Assembly (NCBI RefSeq): GCF_045862745.1
Contig: NZ_BQXN01000005.1
Location: forward strand, 50,979 to 114,978
DNA from: Furfurilactobacillus entadae
Lineage (GTDB): Bacteria > Bacillota > Bacilli > Lactobacillales > Lactobacillaceae
Direction: 5' to 3'
DNA length: 64,000 bases
In this document: piece after piece, positions 1-7,230 of the stretch
How the letters are laid out: every line of letters begins with the position of its first letter
Position numbering within the stretch: position 1 is the first letter of the stretch
Made by a program: the position numbers and the translations under genes
The notes under the pieces: generated by a model
The model's input: the letters and a program-made list of their open reading frames with translations, nothing else
What the model was told of the DNA's origin: nothing
Databases searched by the model: none

Positions 1-2322
1 CGCACGTTGGCCCTTTGGTTCCTGTGAAAAATCATCGCCAGATAGTTGCTTTAACACGGTAATTTTTGGTTGTAATTCATCAATCTGCTTAGCAATTTTT
101 GGTGCCAAAATCTTATCGTCAATTAATTCTTTTTGCTCCTCATCAGACGGTTGTTCTTCGGCATCCTCAATTGTGTCATTACCACCCTTTGTATAGATCA
201 CTAAGGCATTTTTAACGTTCTCCTCCATGATCTCACCCTTACGGTAAAAACGAACCTTCCCGTGCGGCTTTGCATTACGGTCAATGGTTCGATTGGTCCG
301 TGACATTGCTTGAATCAGCAAGCCTTCCTTAAGGATTTTATCCATATAAATGACGTTGACATATTTAGAATCAAACCCAGTCAATAATTGATCAGAAACG
401 ATTACCAAGTCGATTCGATCAGCGTCATCGCCACGATTATACGGCTTCTTACGCGCCAAACGTTTAGACAAATCCTTGAGGTAATCACGTTCCGGATTTT
501 GGCTTTCTAAAAAATTAGTCGTATTATAACGCTGTGTATACTCTTGCATAGCCTGCTTCAAAGCTTCTTGTAAATCAGAAGCACCCAGCCCATTATCTTC
601 ATCACGTGAATACGTCATGGCTACACGCAGGTCTGGTGCTAATTCTTTAAACAAATTGTAATAGGCTACGACCGCCTGCTTCCCGGAAACGGCTAATAGT
701 GCTTGGAATTGATTTGGTTTACGGACACCATATTCAATGGGGCCTGCCGCATTATCCGACCAGTGAGTGCTAATATCATTCACCACTGATTTCCGATATG
801 GCAGACTCGTGTATACTGCCTGTTCAAGGTCTTGATCACTCATGCTAGTATCCGCGTCTGCTTCAATATCTGGCACATAATAAGTAACATCGAAACCAAG
901 AACATTTCCATCACCAATAGCGTCTTTAATGGTGTAACGGTGAAGCCGACGTCCAAAGACATCATGTGTTGAAACGTTTCGCGTCGTCTTTACGTCATTA
1001 ACTTCGTCTGAATAAAAGTTAGGCGTTCCGGTAAACCCAAACCAAGTTGTTTTAGGTAATGCTTTCTTAATTCGAGCAACCGAATCGCCACTAGCAGACC
1101 GATGAGCCTCATCCATTAAGATAACCATTCGCTCGTCAGAATGTAGCCCAGCCTTTACAACTTTATCGCCAATGATCTTATCCTTAATTGCTTTATCCAA
1201 TCCTTGAACCGTAATCAGATAGATGTATGACGCCTGGTTATTTTCCTTCAACTCACGTTTCAATTGATTTCCGTTAACAACCTTAATTCGTTTCTCAAAC
1301 GTTTTGTATGCAAAACTCTGAAAATTTTCAAACGTTTGGCTAACTAGATCCACACGATCAACAATAAACAGAACATTCCGAACTCGCGGCATCGAGGCCA
1401 ACAACTGGGCAACTTTAAACGACGTTACCGTCTTCCCAGAACCAGTAGTGTGCCAAACATAGCCTCCTTCTTTCTCGATGAGGCCATTATTATCCATCTG
1501 TTTCATTCGCTCTAAGATGGCACGTGTCGCCTGAATTTGATAAGACCGCATGACCATCAAATTGTCATTGGCTGCATCTGGAATCATGTTGACCGTTACT
1601 AACCGATGTAATGCTGGAATCCCCATAACCTGATGAATGAACTCCATTGTGTTCGTTACATCGCGACCGTTATCATCACGCCAACCAAAAACAAAATCCT
1701 TATTGTATGAGCTTGGATTTTTAGGCCGTGCTAGATAATGGGCTGAGTGTTGCGACAAAATGAATTGTGTTTGTACAAATGACATCAGCCCAGTGTACAT
1801 ACCGTCACTATCGTATTTTTCAAGTTGTTCAAAAGCATTCCACTGATTTTGAAGCGATTCATCTTTTTCTTCGATGTGCGCAATTGGCAATCCGTTAATC
1901 AGCAATAACAAGTCAATCCGCCGCTTCTTGCTTAACGTGTTTGGCAACCGATCAAAGGTCACTTGGCTAACCACTTCATACTCAGAGCGGCCACCAGCAA
2001 CCTCGTCACCGTAGAAAATTTCAATCTCCAATTGTGTACCGTCATCACGTGTTAACGGCAATGTACCAATGTTTCCAGCTCCCGCTAAAACTAATTGTGA
2101 ATCGTATGGCGTTCGATTTTTATTGAGCTCAACTTTTAACAATTCAAACTCAGTATCAGTTAAATCATTACCAAGCAACTTAATATTGTTATTCCGATTA
2201 AGAATTTCGCGCCAGTGTTGATAAAGCTTATTGTAATTCACATTTGATAAATCTTCTCGATAAGACCAGCCCTCATCCTTTAACTTATTAATGACGGCTT
2301 CTTCAAACTTATTTTCTGCCAT
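1..2322 (-). CDS. hsdR: Type I restriction enzyme, R subunit (HsdR), 3' end outside window
   Basis: The reading frame is open from the ATG at 2320-2322 to the left edge, about 774 codons. It begins MAENKFEEAVINKL. An N-terminal nuclease region shows a PD-(D/E)xK-like pattern (RRIDLLLLINGLP followed by HIEEK). The helicase part shows Walker A (HTTGSGKT, codons near 1430-1450), the DEAH box (MDEAHRSASGDS, near 1090-1120) and a motif III-like GFTGTPN. HsdR subunits translocate DNA using ATP and cleave it when the HsdM2S complex is bound to an unmodified site. The C-terminus and any hsdM lie to the left. The SD is weak (GAAAGAAG). Only broken hsdS pieces are visible upstream, so whether the system is active cannot be judged here. 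Confidence 0.93.
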   Translation of the reverse strand, partial: MAENKFEEAVINKLKDEGWSYREDLSNVNYNKLYQHWREILNRNNNIKLLGNDLTDTEFELLKVELNKNRTPYDSQLVLAGAGNIGTLPLTRDDGTQLEIEIFYGDEVAGGRSEYEVVSQVTFDRLPNTLSKKRRIDLLLLINGLPIAHIEEKDESLQNQWNAFEQLEKYDSDGMYTGLMSFVQTQFILSQHSAHYLARPKNPSSYNKDFVFGWRDDNGRDVTNTMEFIHQVMGIPALHRLVTVNMIPDAANDNLMVMRSYQIQATRAILERMKQMDNNGLIEKEGGYVWHTTGSGKTVTSFKVAQLLASMPRVRNVLFIVDRVDLVSQTFENFQSFAYKTFEKRIKVVNGNQLKRELKENNQASYIYLITVQGLDKAIKDKIIGDKVVKAGLHSDERMVILMDEAHRSASGDSVARIKKALPKTTWFGFTGTPNFYSDEVNDVKTTRNVSTHDVFGRRLHRYTIKDAIGDGNVLGFDVTYYVPDIEADADTSMSDQDLEQAVYTSLPYRKSVVNDISTHWSDNAAGPIEYGVRKPNQFQALLAVSGKQAVVAYYNLFKELAPDLRVAMTYSRDEDNGLGASDLQEALKQAMQEYTQRYNTTNFLESQNPERDYLKDLSKRLARKKPYNRGDDADRIDLVIVSDQLLTGFDSKYVNVIYMDKILKEGLLIQAMSRTNRTIDRNAKPHGKVRFYRKGEIMEENVKNALVIYTKGGNDTIEDAEEQPSDEEQKELIDDKILAPKIAKQIDELQPKITVLKQLSGDDFSQEPKGQRA

Positions 2323-2365
2323 TTTATTCTTCTTTCACGTTATTTGGCGCTTTTAACCCCAATAA

Positions 2366-2563
2366 TTACACGAACATTGTCTGTAACAACGCTTTTTTTA
2401 CCTTTTTCAATGCTTCGCCCTTACGTTGGTTGACAGCTATTAGGTTGTCGAGGTTTTTAAATAGGTCGCCAATATCATTTTGTTCACTAAAATCGAAATT
2501 GCAATACCAAATAGCAATGTTGAGAAAGCATTGATCGGCGATCTTTTTGAGCGAATGGATACC
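2366..2563 (-). pseudogene. Remnant of HsdS specificity subunit, C-terminal piece
   Basis: A minus-strand frame of 65 codons, preceded in frame by a stop at 2564-2566 and without a convincing start, reads like the C-terminus of a type I specificity subunit. It contains IGDLFKNLDNLIAVNQRKG and ends KKALLQTMFV, typical of HsdS conserved-repeat tails. The DNA-recognition domains are absent. It lies 43 bases before hsdR in the same direction, so it is probably what is left of an hsdS gene upstream of hsdR. Its 5' boundary abuts a related piece on the other strand. Confidence 0.7.
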
Positions 2564-2617
2564 TTAATAGCTGTCAACCAGCGTCAGCCAGTTTTAGTCC
2601 ATTCACAGCCGCCTTAA
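2516..2617 (+). pseudogene. Second HsdS remnant on the opposite strand
   Basis: On the plus strand the frame around 2516-2617 reads NVEKALIGDLFERMDTLIAVNQRQP before it ends at a stop. The core GDLF-x3-D-x-LIAVNQR (2537-2584) is the same HsdS conserved-repeat motif as in the minus-strand remnant at 2366-2563. The two copies are therefore inverted relative to each other and overlap at their 5' sides. The piece is far too short to function. I infer a rearranged hsdS locus. Confidence 0.55.
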
Positions 2618-2802
2618 TTAAGAACATTCATATTTTTAATCCTCGCAACTAGCCACATCAAATCACAAAATTAATTTTTCATAGTTTTGCAGGCTATTTT
2701 CATGATGACATTCAAAATATCACGTAATATCGTTAATAGGTAACCCCTGTTATTCCATAAAGCAATGATGACCAAGAATTACAATACGGATTTTAAAAAC
2801 AA
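2618..2802. other. AT-rich intergenic stretch, nothing recognised
   Basis: Between the hsdS remnants and the terminator at 2803 I see no open frame, tRNA or repeat that I can name. The stretch is more A+T rich than the genes to its right, as is the hsd region as a whole, in keeping with an acquired defence locus. Confidence 0.5.
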
Positions 2803-2851
2803 AAACTGACAAGGACTCTCCATAGTCATCGGAGATATCCTTGTCAGTTTC
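2803..2851 (-). terminator. Rho-independent terminator of the acid-sugar operon
   Basis: A long inverted repeat (arms AACTGACAAGGA and TCCTTGTCAGTTT with further GGAGA/TCTCC pairing) is followed on the minus strand by a T-rich run. It sits one base after the stop of the 2-hydroxyacid dehydrogenase gene. Confidence 0.9.
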
Positions 2852-2852
2852 T

Positions 2853-3797
2853 TTACTTCACTTCATTAACCCGGTACTTCGCTTCTTCCCCACTCAGCAC
2901 CCGCACAATGTCATTCGCAGCATCAATGGCCATCCGCCGCTTAGTTTCCACCGTGTTCGAGGCAATGTGTGGTGTTAACAACGCATTGTCCAATCCAACT
3001 AACGGGTTGGTTACAGGCAGTGGTTCCTCTTCAAAGACATCCAGCGCTGCACCAGCGATGTCGTGATTCTTCAGTGCGGCGACCAGGTCAGCTTCCACGA
3101 GGATGCTCCCCCGCGCCATGTTGATCAGGTATGCATCATCCTTCATCAGCTTAAACTCGGCGGCCCCAATCGAGTGCTCCGTTGTCGGAATTGCTGGCAG
3201 GTGGACCATCACGAAGTCAGCTTCCCTAAACAGCGTTTCCCGATCGACAATCGTTACGGTGTCAGTGCTCTTTGCAAACGGATCAACCGCAATAAGCGTA
3301 ACACCAAAGCCCTGCAACTTTTCTGCAACAGCCCGCCCAATTCGACCAAAGCCCAGAATCCCAACGGTCTTCCCGTAGATATCGTGACCAAGATGGGTCT
3401 TCCGGTAGTTCCAATTGTCATCATGCAACGCCTTTGAATCCTGATACAGGTTCTTACTGATGGCAAGTAGTTCTGTCACCGCAGTCTCTGCAACGGCTCC
3501 TGACAACGCTGTGGGGGTGTTAACCACCTGAATCCCACGCTTTGTGGCTGCGTCCACATCCACGGAGTCATAGCCAACTCCGTTACGCGCGATCACCTTT
3601 AAGTTTGGCATGCCGGCCATCACTTCGTCGTCGAACGGTTGCGTGCCGATCAACACGGCACTTGCGTCCTTCCCTTCAGTCATCATGACCTGCTTATCAC
3701 GGCCGGTTCCGACAACAACGTCCAACCCTGCGTTTTCTAAAATTTCTTTTCCTGCTGCTGGGACATCATCGGGTAAAAAGACCATCTGTTTTGTCAT
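2853..3797 (-). CDS. D-isomer-specific 2-hydroxyacid dehydrogenase, probable 2-keto-6-phosphogluconate reductase (KguD-like)
   Basis: This 314-residue NAD(P)-dependent dehydrogenase belongs to the SerA/GhrB superfamily. Visible are the dinucleotide fold GFGRIG (149-154), Arg229 in NMARG, the Glu cluster in DVFEEEP (253-259) and His277 in TPHIAS, the usual catalytic Arg/Glu/His set. The regulatory ACT domain of true SerA is absent. It is the last gene of the operon; its SD (AGGAG) overlaps the end of the upstream kinase gene. The neighbours match the kgu set, in which this enzyme reduces 2-keto-6-phosphogluconate to 6-phosphogluconate. Substrate assignment is inference; glyoxylate/hydroxypyruvate reduction is an alternative. 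Confidence 0.85.
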   Translation of the reverse strand: MTKQMVFLPDDVPAAGKEILENAGLDVVVGTGRDKQVMMTEGKDASAVLIGTQPFDDEVMAGMPNLKVIARNGVGYDSVDVDAATKRGIQVVNTPTALSGAVAETAVTELLAISKNLYQDSKALHDDNWNYRKTHLGHDIYGKTVGILGFGRIGRAVAEKLQGFGVTLIAVDPFAKSTDTVTIVDRETLFREADFVMVHLPAIPTTEHSIGAAEFKLMKDDAYLINMARGSILVEADLVAALKNHDIAGAALDVFEEEPLPVTNPLVGLDNALLTPHIASNTVETKRRMAIDAANDIVRVLSGEEAKYRVNEVK

Positions 3798-3798
3798 G

Positions 3799-4764
3799 TT
3801 ATTCTCCTTTACTTGTCGCTAAAAACGTTGCTAATGCTTCCCGAGTTGGGTATCCATCGTTATCCCCTGGTGTTTGAACCTGGAGTGCGCCAACCGCGTT
3901 ACCACGTTCAACAGCATTTTGAATATCGAGGCCCTCAAGTAACGCGGTAATGACGCCAAGGGCAAAGCCATCGCCGGCCCCAACGGTATCAACCACGTGA
4001 TCCACATTGAAACCAGGAATTTGAACACCAGTCTCATCGCCACGGTTTTTAATGTAGGCACCAGCGGCCCCAATCTTAACGATAACGGTCTCTGTGACAT
4101 CCCCATTGTTTAGGTAGAAGTCGGCAATCTTTTCTGGATCACGTGATCCCATTAAGATCTCCCCTTCATCCACACCAGGTAAAACGATGTTCCCGTACTT
4201 GGCCAGCTCATTAATGGTGGTGACCATTTGTTCCGTTGACGCCCATAAAGCAGGCCGCAGGTTTGGATCAAACGTGGTTTGGATGTGGTTAGCCAGCATT
4301 CGTTTTGCAAAGTAGGTAAACGTTTCCCGGGCCGTCTCCGAAATTGCGGGGAAGATCCCTGAGAGGTGGGCCATCTTGACGCCATTCAAATCAATGGTAT
4401 CAATAACTGCCTTATCCAAATGAGCGGCTGCTGAATTCCGGCGAAAATTAAACGTCTTCGGATCACCCTTTGATACCCGTTCTTTCAACTGAAAGGCCGT
4501 CCAGTTATTCTCATCTGAGCTGATGTAGTTTGCGCCAACGCCGAATGCCTTAACCCCATTAATGGCGAACGCACCCAAGGGGTCTTCACCAACTTGGGAA
4601 ATGTACTCCGTTGAGTGTCCCAAACGGGTTGCCCCAATCATGACATTCAGTTCGGCACCACCAAGTAGTTTGTAATAGTTAATGCTTTCGACCAGGTTCT
4701 TATCAACATCCGTCGATGCAAATGTGACAATTGGTTCACCTAGAGTTAATAGTTCAGTCATCAT
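3799..4764 (-). CDS. PfkB-family sugar kinase, probable 2-ketogluconate or KDG kinase (KguK-like)
   Basis: This 321-residue ribokinase-type kinase carries the PfkB signature DTVGAGDGFALG with catalytic Asp265, and FDPNLRPALW (165-174), a pattern common in 2-keto-3-deoxygluconate kinases. It begins MMTELLTLGE behind an AAGGGAG ribosome binding site; either of the two ATGs could be used. It is one base from the next gene, so translation is probably coupled. With the permease and reductase around it, phosphorylation of an imported 2-keto sugar acid is the likely step. The exact sugar is not provable from sequence. Confidence 0.87.
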   Translation of the reverse strand: MMTELLTLGEPIVTFASTDVDKNLVESINYYKLLGGAELNVMIGATRLGHSTEYISQVGEDPLGAFAINGVKAFGVGANYISSDENNWTAFQLKERVSKGDPKTFNFRRNSAAAHLDKAVIDTIDLNGVKMAHLSGIFPAISETARETFTYFAKRMLANHIQTTFDPNLRPALWASTEQMVTTINELAKYGNIVLPGVDEGEILMGSRDPEKIADFYLNNGDVTETVIVKIGAAGAYIKNRGDETGVQIPGFNVDHVVDTVGAGDGFALGVITALLEGLDIQNAVERGNAVGALQVQTPGDNDGYPTREALATFLATSKGE

Positions 4765-4785
4765 CTTTCTCCCTTAACAATTTAA

Positions 4786-6066
4786 TTAACGACCAAAGAA
4801 CAGGTAGACAAGCGCAGTATTAACAATACTGATCACCCACATAACGGGAACGCCCATCTTCAGGTACGTCTTTGCCTCTAACTTTGAGTAGGTCAGCGCC
4901 CATGTGTTCCATGACTGCGTCAAATCAATGGACACGGCCATAATGCTGACGGTGTAAAACAGTGGTAGCAAAAACATTGGGCTAAACGTATGTGTTGCCG
5001 CCAACACGGACGCAGTGGCCGCACCAGCACCCCAAACGTGCAACGGTCCACGGAACAACGCTAGTGGTGCTAAAATCCCAAAGGCTATCGCAATAACTAA
5101 CGCATTGTGCGGTAAAATCACTTCGATCAGGCCCTTAAACCGTGGGACATTAATGGTGGCTGCACCAACGAACATGATCAATGCCATTAAGAACATGATT
5201 AAACCGGAGATATCATTAATGGCCTGGCTGGTTGTTTTATTGATAAACGCCACGAGCTCGGAAAACTTCTTCATTCTTCCCGTCAAGAGTAAAGCAATCA
5301 GTGTTGATAGTAATAGCGACGGAATGGCATCCCACTTGAACAACAGGTTAAAGACGACCGGTAGTAACGGAATGATGTACGTTACTGGGTTGACCTGTGT
5401 GATATCCTCAGGGGCCTGTTCGCCTTCGATGAAATCGACATGACCATCCTTAATTTGGCGACTGTTTAAAAGAACGAAGATAATGACACCCACCAATTGG
5501 ACCGCCATCGCTGTGATCCCAAAGACGAGGTAGCGACCGGAGTAGTTGACCGATGGAAAGAACGCCTTGATTTGGTTAAACAGCACGACATTAATGTACA
5601 TTGCCGCACCAATGGCCATTGTAAATGCCGGAATGGCCACCCGCTTAGGCACCCCAATCGACAGAAGGATCGGAATGAGAATGACCCCAATGGCCATTAC
5701 GGACCCCACACCATAAGCTGACGAGAAGATCAACGCCGTCACCAGCACGATCACAATTGTTGCCAGAACCGGTGCCTTTTTCCCCAGCTTTTGTGTTTTG
5801 GAAGAAATGGAGCCCGCAATTCCAGTGTCCACCAGAACCCGGCCAAACCACGATCCAAAAACAATGTAAATAATTGTCGGCCCGTACTTTAGCGCTGGCT
5901 CAGCAATCACCTTTTGCATTGCCACGTTCACTGGCACAAGGCCAATAACTGCCCATAACACTGCCATCACGAAGAACCCAATCGTGAGGTTCCCGCCCTT
6001 CACAATGTAATAAATAAACGCCAAGAACGTTAATAATAGCAGTGAGCTAATCACAATGTTTTCCAT
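4786..6066 (-). CDS. GntP/ion-transporter superfamily permease, likely sugar-acid importer
   Basis: This 426-residue very hydrophobic protein has about 10-12 membrane segments, starting with MENIVISSLLLLTFLAFIYY. The glycine-rich segment around YGPTIIYIVFGSWFGRVLVD (62-81) and the central hydrophilic loop (about 205-225) resemble GntP-type gluconate/H+ symporters. It sits between the isomerase and kinase genes with gaps of 2 and 21 bases. It replaces the MFS transporter (KguT) of the Pseudomonas kgu operon, if the analogy holds. A citrate or other carboxylate carrier of the same superfamily is the alternative. Confidence 0.75.
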   Translation of the reverse strand: MENIVISSLLLLTFLAFIYYIVKGGNLTIGFFVMAVLWAVIGLVPVNVAMQKVIAEPALKYGPTIIYIVFGSWFGRVLVDTGIAGSISSKTQKLGKKAPVLATIVIVLVTALIFSSAYGVGSVMAIGVILIPILLSIGVPKRVAIPAFTMAIGAAMYINVVLFNQIKAFFPSVNYSGRYLVFGITAMAVQLVGVIIFVLLNSRQIKDGHVDFIEGEQAPEDITQVNPVTYIIPLLPVVFNLLFKWDAIPSLLLSTLIALLLTGRMKKFSELVAFINKTTSQAINDISGLIMFLMALIMFVGAATINVPRFKGLIEVILPHNALVIAIAFGILAPLALFRGPLHVWGAGAATASVLAATHTFSPMFLLPLFYTVSIMAVSIDLTQSWNTWALTYSKLEAKTYLKMGVPVMWVISIVNTALVYLFFGR

Positions 6067-6068
6067 GG

Positions 6069-6812
6069 TTATACCTCACTTAATAAGTGTTCGATCCCGT
6101 CGCCAATCTCTTGTTCACTGGTCACCGGATATTCCAACGCAACCGGAACGTCCGTCGGGAGGATGGCTAAAATTGATTGCCACTTAATGTCACCACGCCC
6201 CAGTGGAACGGTCTTCGTTTGACTACCAGTTCCAAGATCATCCTTGACGTGAATGTACCGAACATACTTGGTCAACGCCTTGGCTGCTTCAACTTCATCG
6301 TCGTCAACGTAGCGCCAGTTACCCATGTCGTAGACATAACCAATTGGTAACTGATGGTTTTCCATGACCTGCATGAAGGCTAAAATTGCTTCAATGCTCC
6401 CAGTGCTTTTAATTTGATTGTTTTCAACGTTAATTTGGTCCACGCGCGCTGCATAGTCAGCCAGTTGTGCAGCTTGTTCCTCAGTCAGTGTCGGATTTTC
6501 ATTCACATTAAACTTAATCACTGACACGCCCATCTTTTCGGCTTCGTCAAAGTACATGGCGAGTTTCGGATTCAGTCCCCCATCAACTAACAAGGCATCT
6601 GGAACCGAGTAAAAGAGTTTTAGATCATGCGCTTCAGCAAACGATTTGATCCCCGCCATTTCAGCATTCAGATCGAAAAAGTATTCCCGGCGAATTTCAG
6701 CGTTCGTAATGTTTAAGTCCACCACGCGCTGTAACATTGCCAATTGGGGTTCCCCCGCTTGATGATCTGCATCAAACAATAGATTATTAAGTACGATTTG
6801 ATTTCGTTTCAT
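6069..6812 (-). CDS. Sugar phosphate isomerase/epimerase family TIM-barrel protein (KguE-like)
   Basis: This 247-residue protein belongs to the xylose-isomerase-like TIM-barrel family. Acidic and His residues at barrel-strand ends fit a divalent-metal site: Glu in INVENNQ, Asp in YVYDMGNW, His in YIHVKDD and Glu in VALEYPV. In Pseudomonas, KguE of the 2-ketogluconate operon is a member of this family, though its reaction is poorly defined. The start has an AGGGTG SD, and the stop lies two bases from the permease start. The biochemical role here is inferred only from context. Confidence 0.78.
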   Translation of the reverse strand: MKRNQIVLNNLLFDADHQAGEPQLAMLQRVVDLNITNAEIRREYFFDLNAEMAGIKSFAEAHDLKLFYSVPDALLVDGGLNPKLAMYFDEAEKMGVSVIKFNVNENPTLTEEQAAQLADYAARVDQINVENNQIKSTGSIEAILAFMQVMENHQLPIGYVYDMGNWRYVDDDEVEAAKALTKYVRYIHVKDDLGTGSQTKTVPLGRGDIKWQSILAILPTDVPVALEYPVTSEQEIGDGIEHLLSEV

Positions 6813-6823
6813 TTTCTTTCACC

Positions 6824-7081
6824 CTAATAGCGATTAAGTTCGCTGACTTTACTGAGTAATTCACCAAACGGCAATTGGTGCCAATCCTGATCTGATTCTG
6901 CGTTAAAGTTTTGCGCATCCAACTTGTTGAACTTTTCAATTAAGAAATAAGCCGTTAAGTATGCAGCAAGCTCATGCTTGGCCAACCGTTCAATGCCCTT
7001 GTCCGAATCATCCGCATGTAAAGTGCTCATAAACGTCATTGCGAAGCGCTCTGGATCAATCTTGACACTGTTGTCTTCCAT
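6824..7081 (-). CDS. Small protein of unknown function, first gene of the acid-sugar operon
   Basis: An 85-residue acidic, probably all-helical soluble protein (MEDNSVKIDPERFAMTFMST at the start, ELLSKVSELNRY at the end) without signal peptide, membrane segment or cysteine. The SD AAGGGG is 9 bases before the ATG. It is the promoter-proximal gene, 11 bases from the isomerase gene, so its position suggests a role tied to the pathway, such as an accessory or regulatory subunit. I do not recognise the family. The strong SD and good spacing argue that it is a real gene. Confidence 0.7.
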   Translation of the reverse strand: MEDNSVKIDPERFAMTFMSTLHADDSDKGIERLAKHELAAYLTAYFLIEKFNKLDAQNFNAESDQDWHQLPFGELLSKVSELNRY

Positions 7082-7141
7082 CAGTTTTTACCCCTTTTAT
7101 TGGCATGATTCACCAACTTGCAAGTTTGGTGAACCGTTTTC

Positions 7142-7155
7142 CGAAACCGGTTTAC
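7142..7155. promoter_or_regulatory. LacI/PtxS-type operator
   Basis: The perfect palindrome AAACCGGTTT (7144-7153) extends to GAAACCGGTTT (7143-7153), an 11-base match to the published Pseudomonas PtxS operator TGAAACCGGTTTCA. It falls at the predicted transcription start of the minus-strand operon, where a bound repressor would block initiation. A weaker related string TGAACCGTTTTC lies next to it at 7130-7141. Confidence 0.75.
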
Positions 7156-7161
7156 TAAGAC

Positions 7162-7190
7162 AGTGTAATCGCTTCCAGTTTGCCTGTCAA
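7162..7190 (-). promoter_or_regulatory. Promoter of the acid-sugar operon
   Basis: On the minus strand, TTGACA (7185-7190) and TACACT (7162-7167) are separated by 17 bases. Transcription would start near 7155, inside the LacI-type operator, and run into the 85-residue gene. Confidence 0.8.
7164..7177. promoter_or_regulatory. Probable cre site (CcpA binding)
   Basis: TGTAATCGCTTCCA matches the cre consensus TGWNANCGNTNWCA at all defined positions but one. It overlaps the -10 element and spacer of the operon promoter, so CcpA binding there would repress in the presence of a preferred sugar. Confidence 0.6.
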
Positions 7191-7215
7191 CTTTTTTAAT
7201 CTTGTTTTTTTGATG

Positions 7216-7221
7216 TATACT
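7216..7221 (+). promoter_or_regulatory. -10 element of the lacI-type regulator gene
   Basis: TATACT ends 9 bases before the ATG at 7231 and no SD-like sequence lies between. Transcription would begin within a few bases of the start codon, so the mRNA may be leaderless. No good -35 hexamer is visible at 17 bases. Confidence 0.5.
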
Positions 7222-7230
7222 TAATCCACT

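Noticed and set aside
2853..3797. SerA phosphoglycerate dehydrogenase of serine synthesis
   Set aside because: No ACT domain and no serC or serB nearby; the operon points to sugar-acid metabolism.
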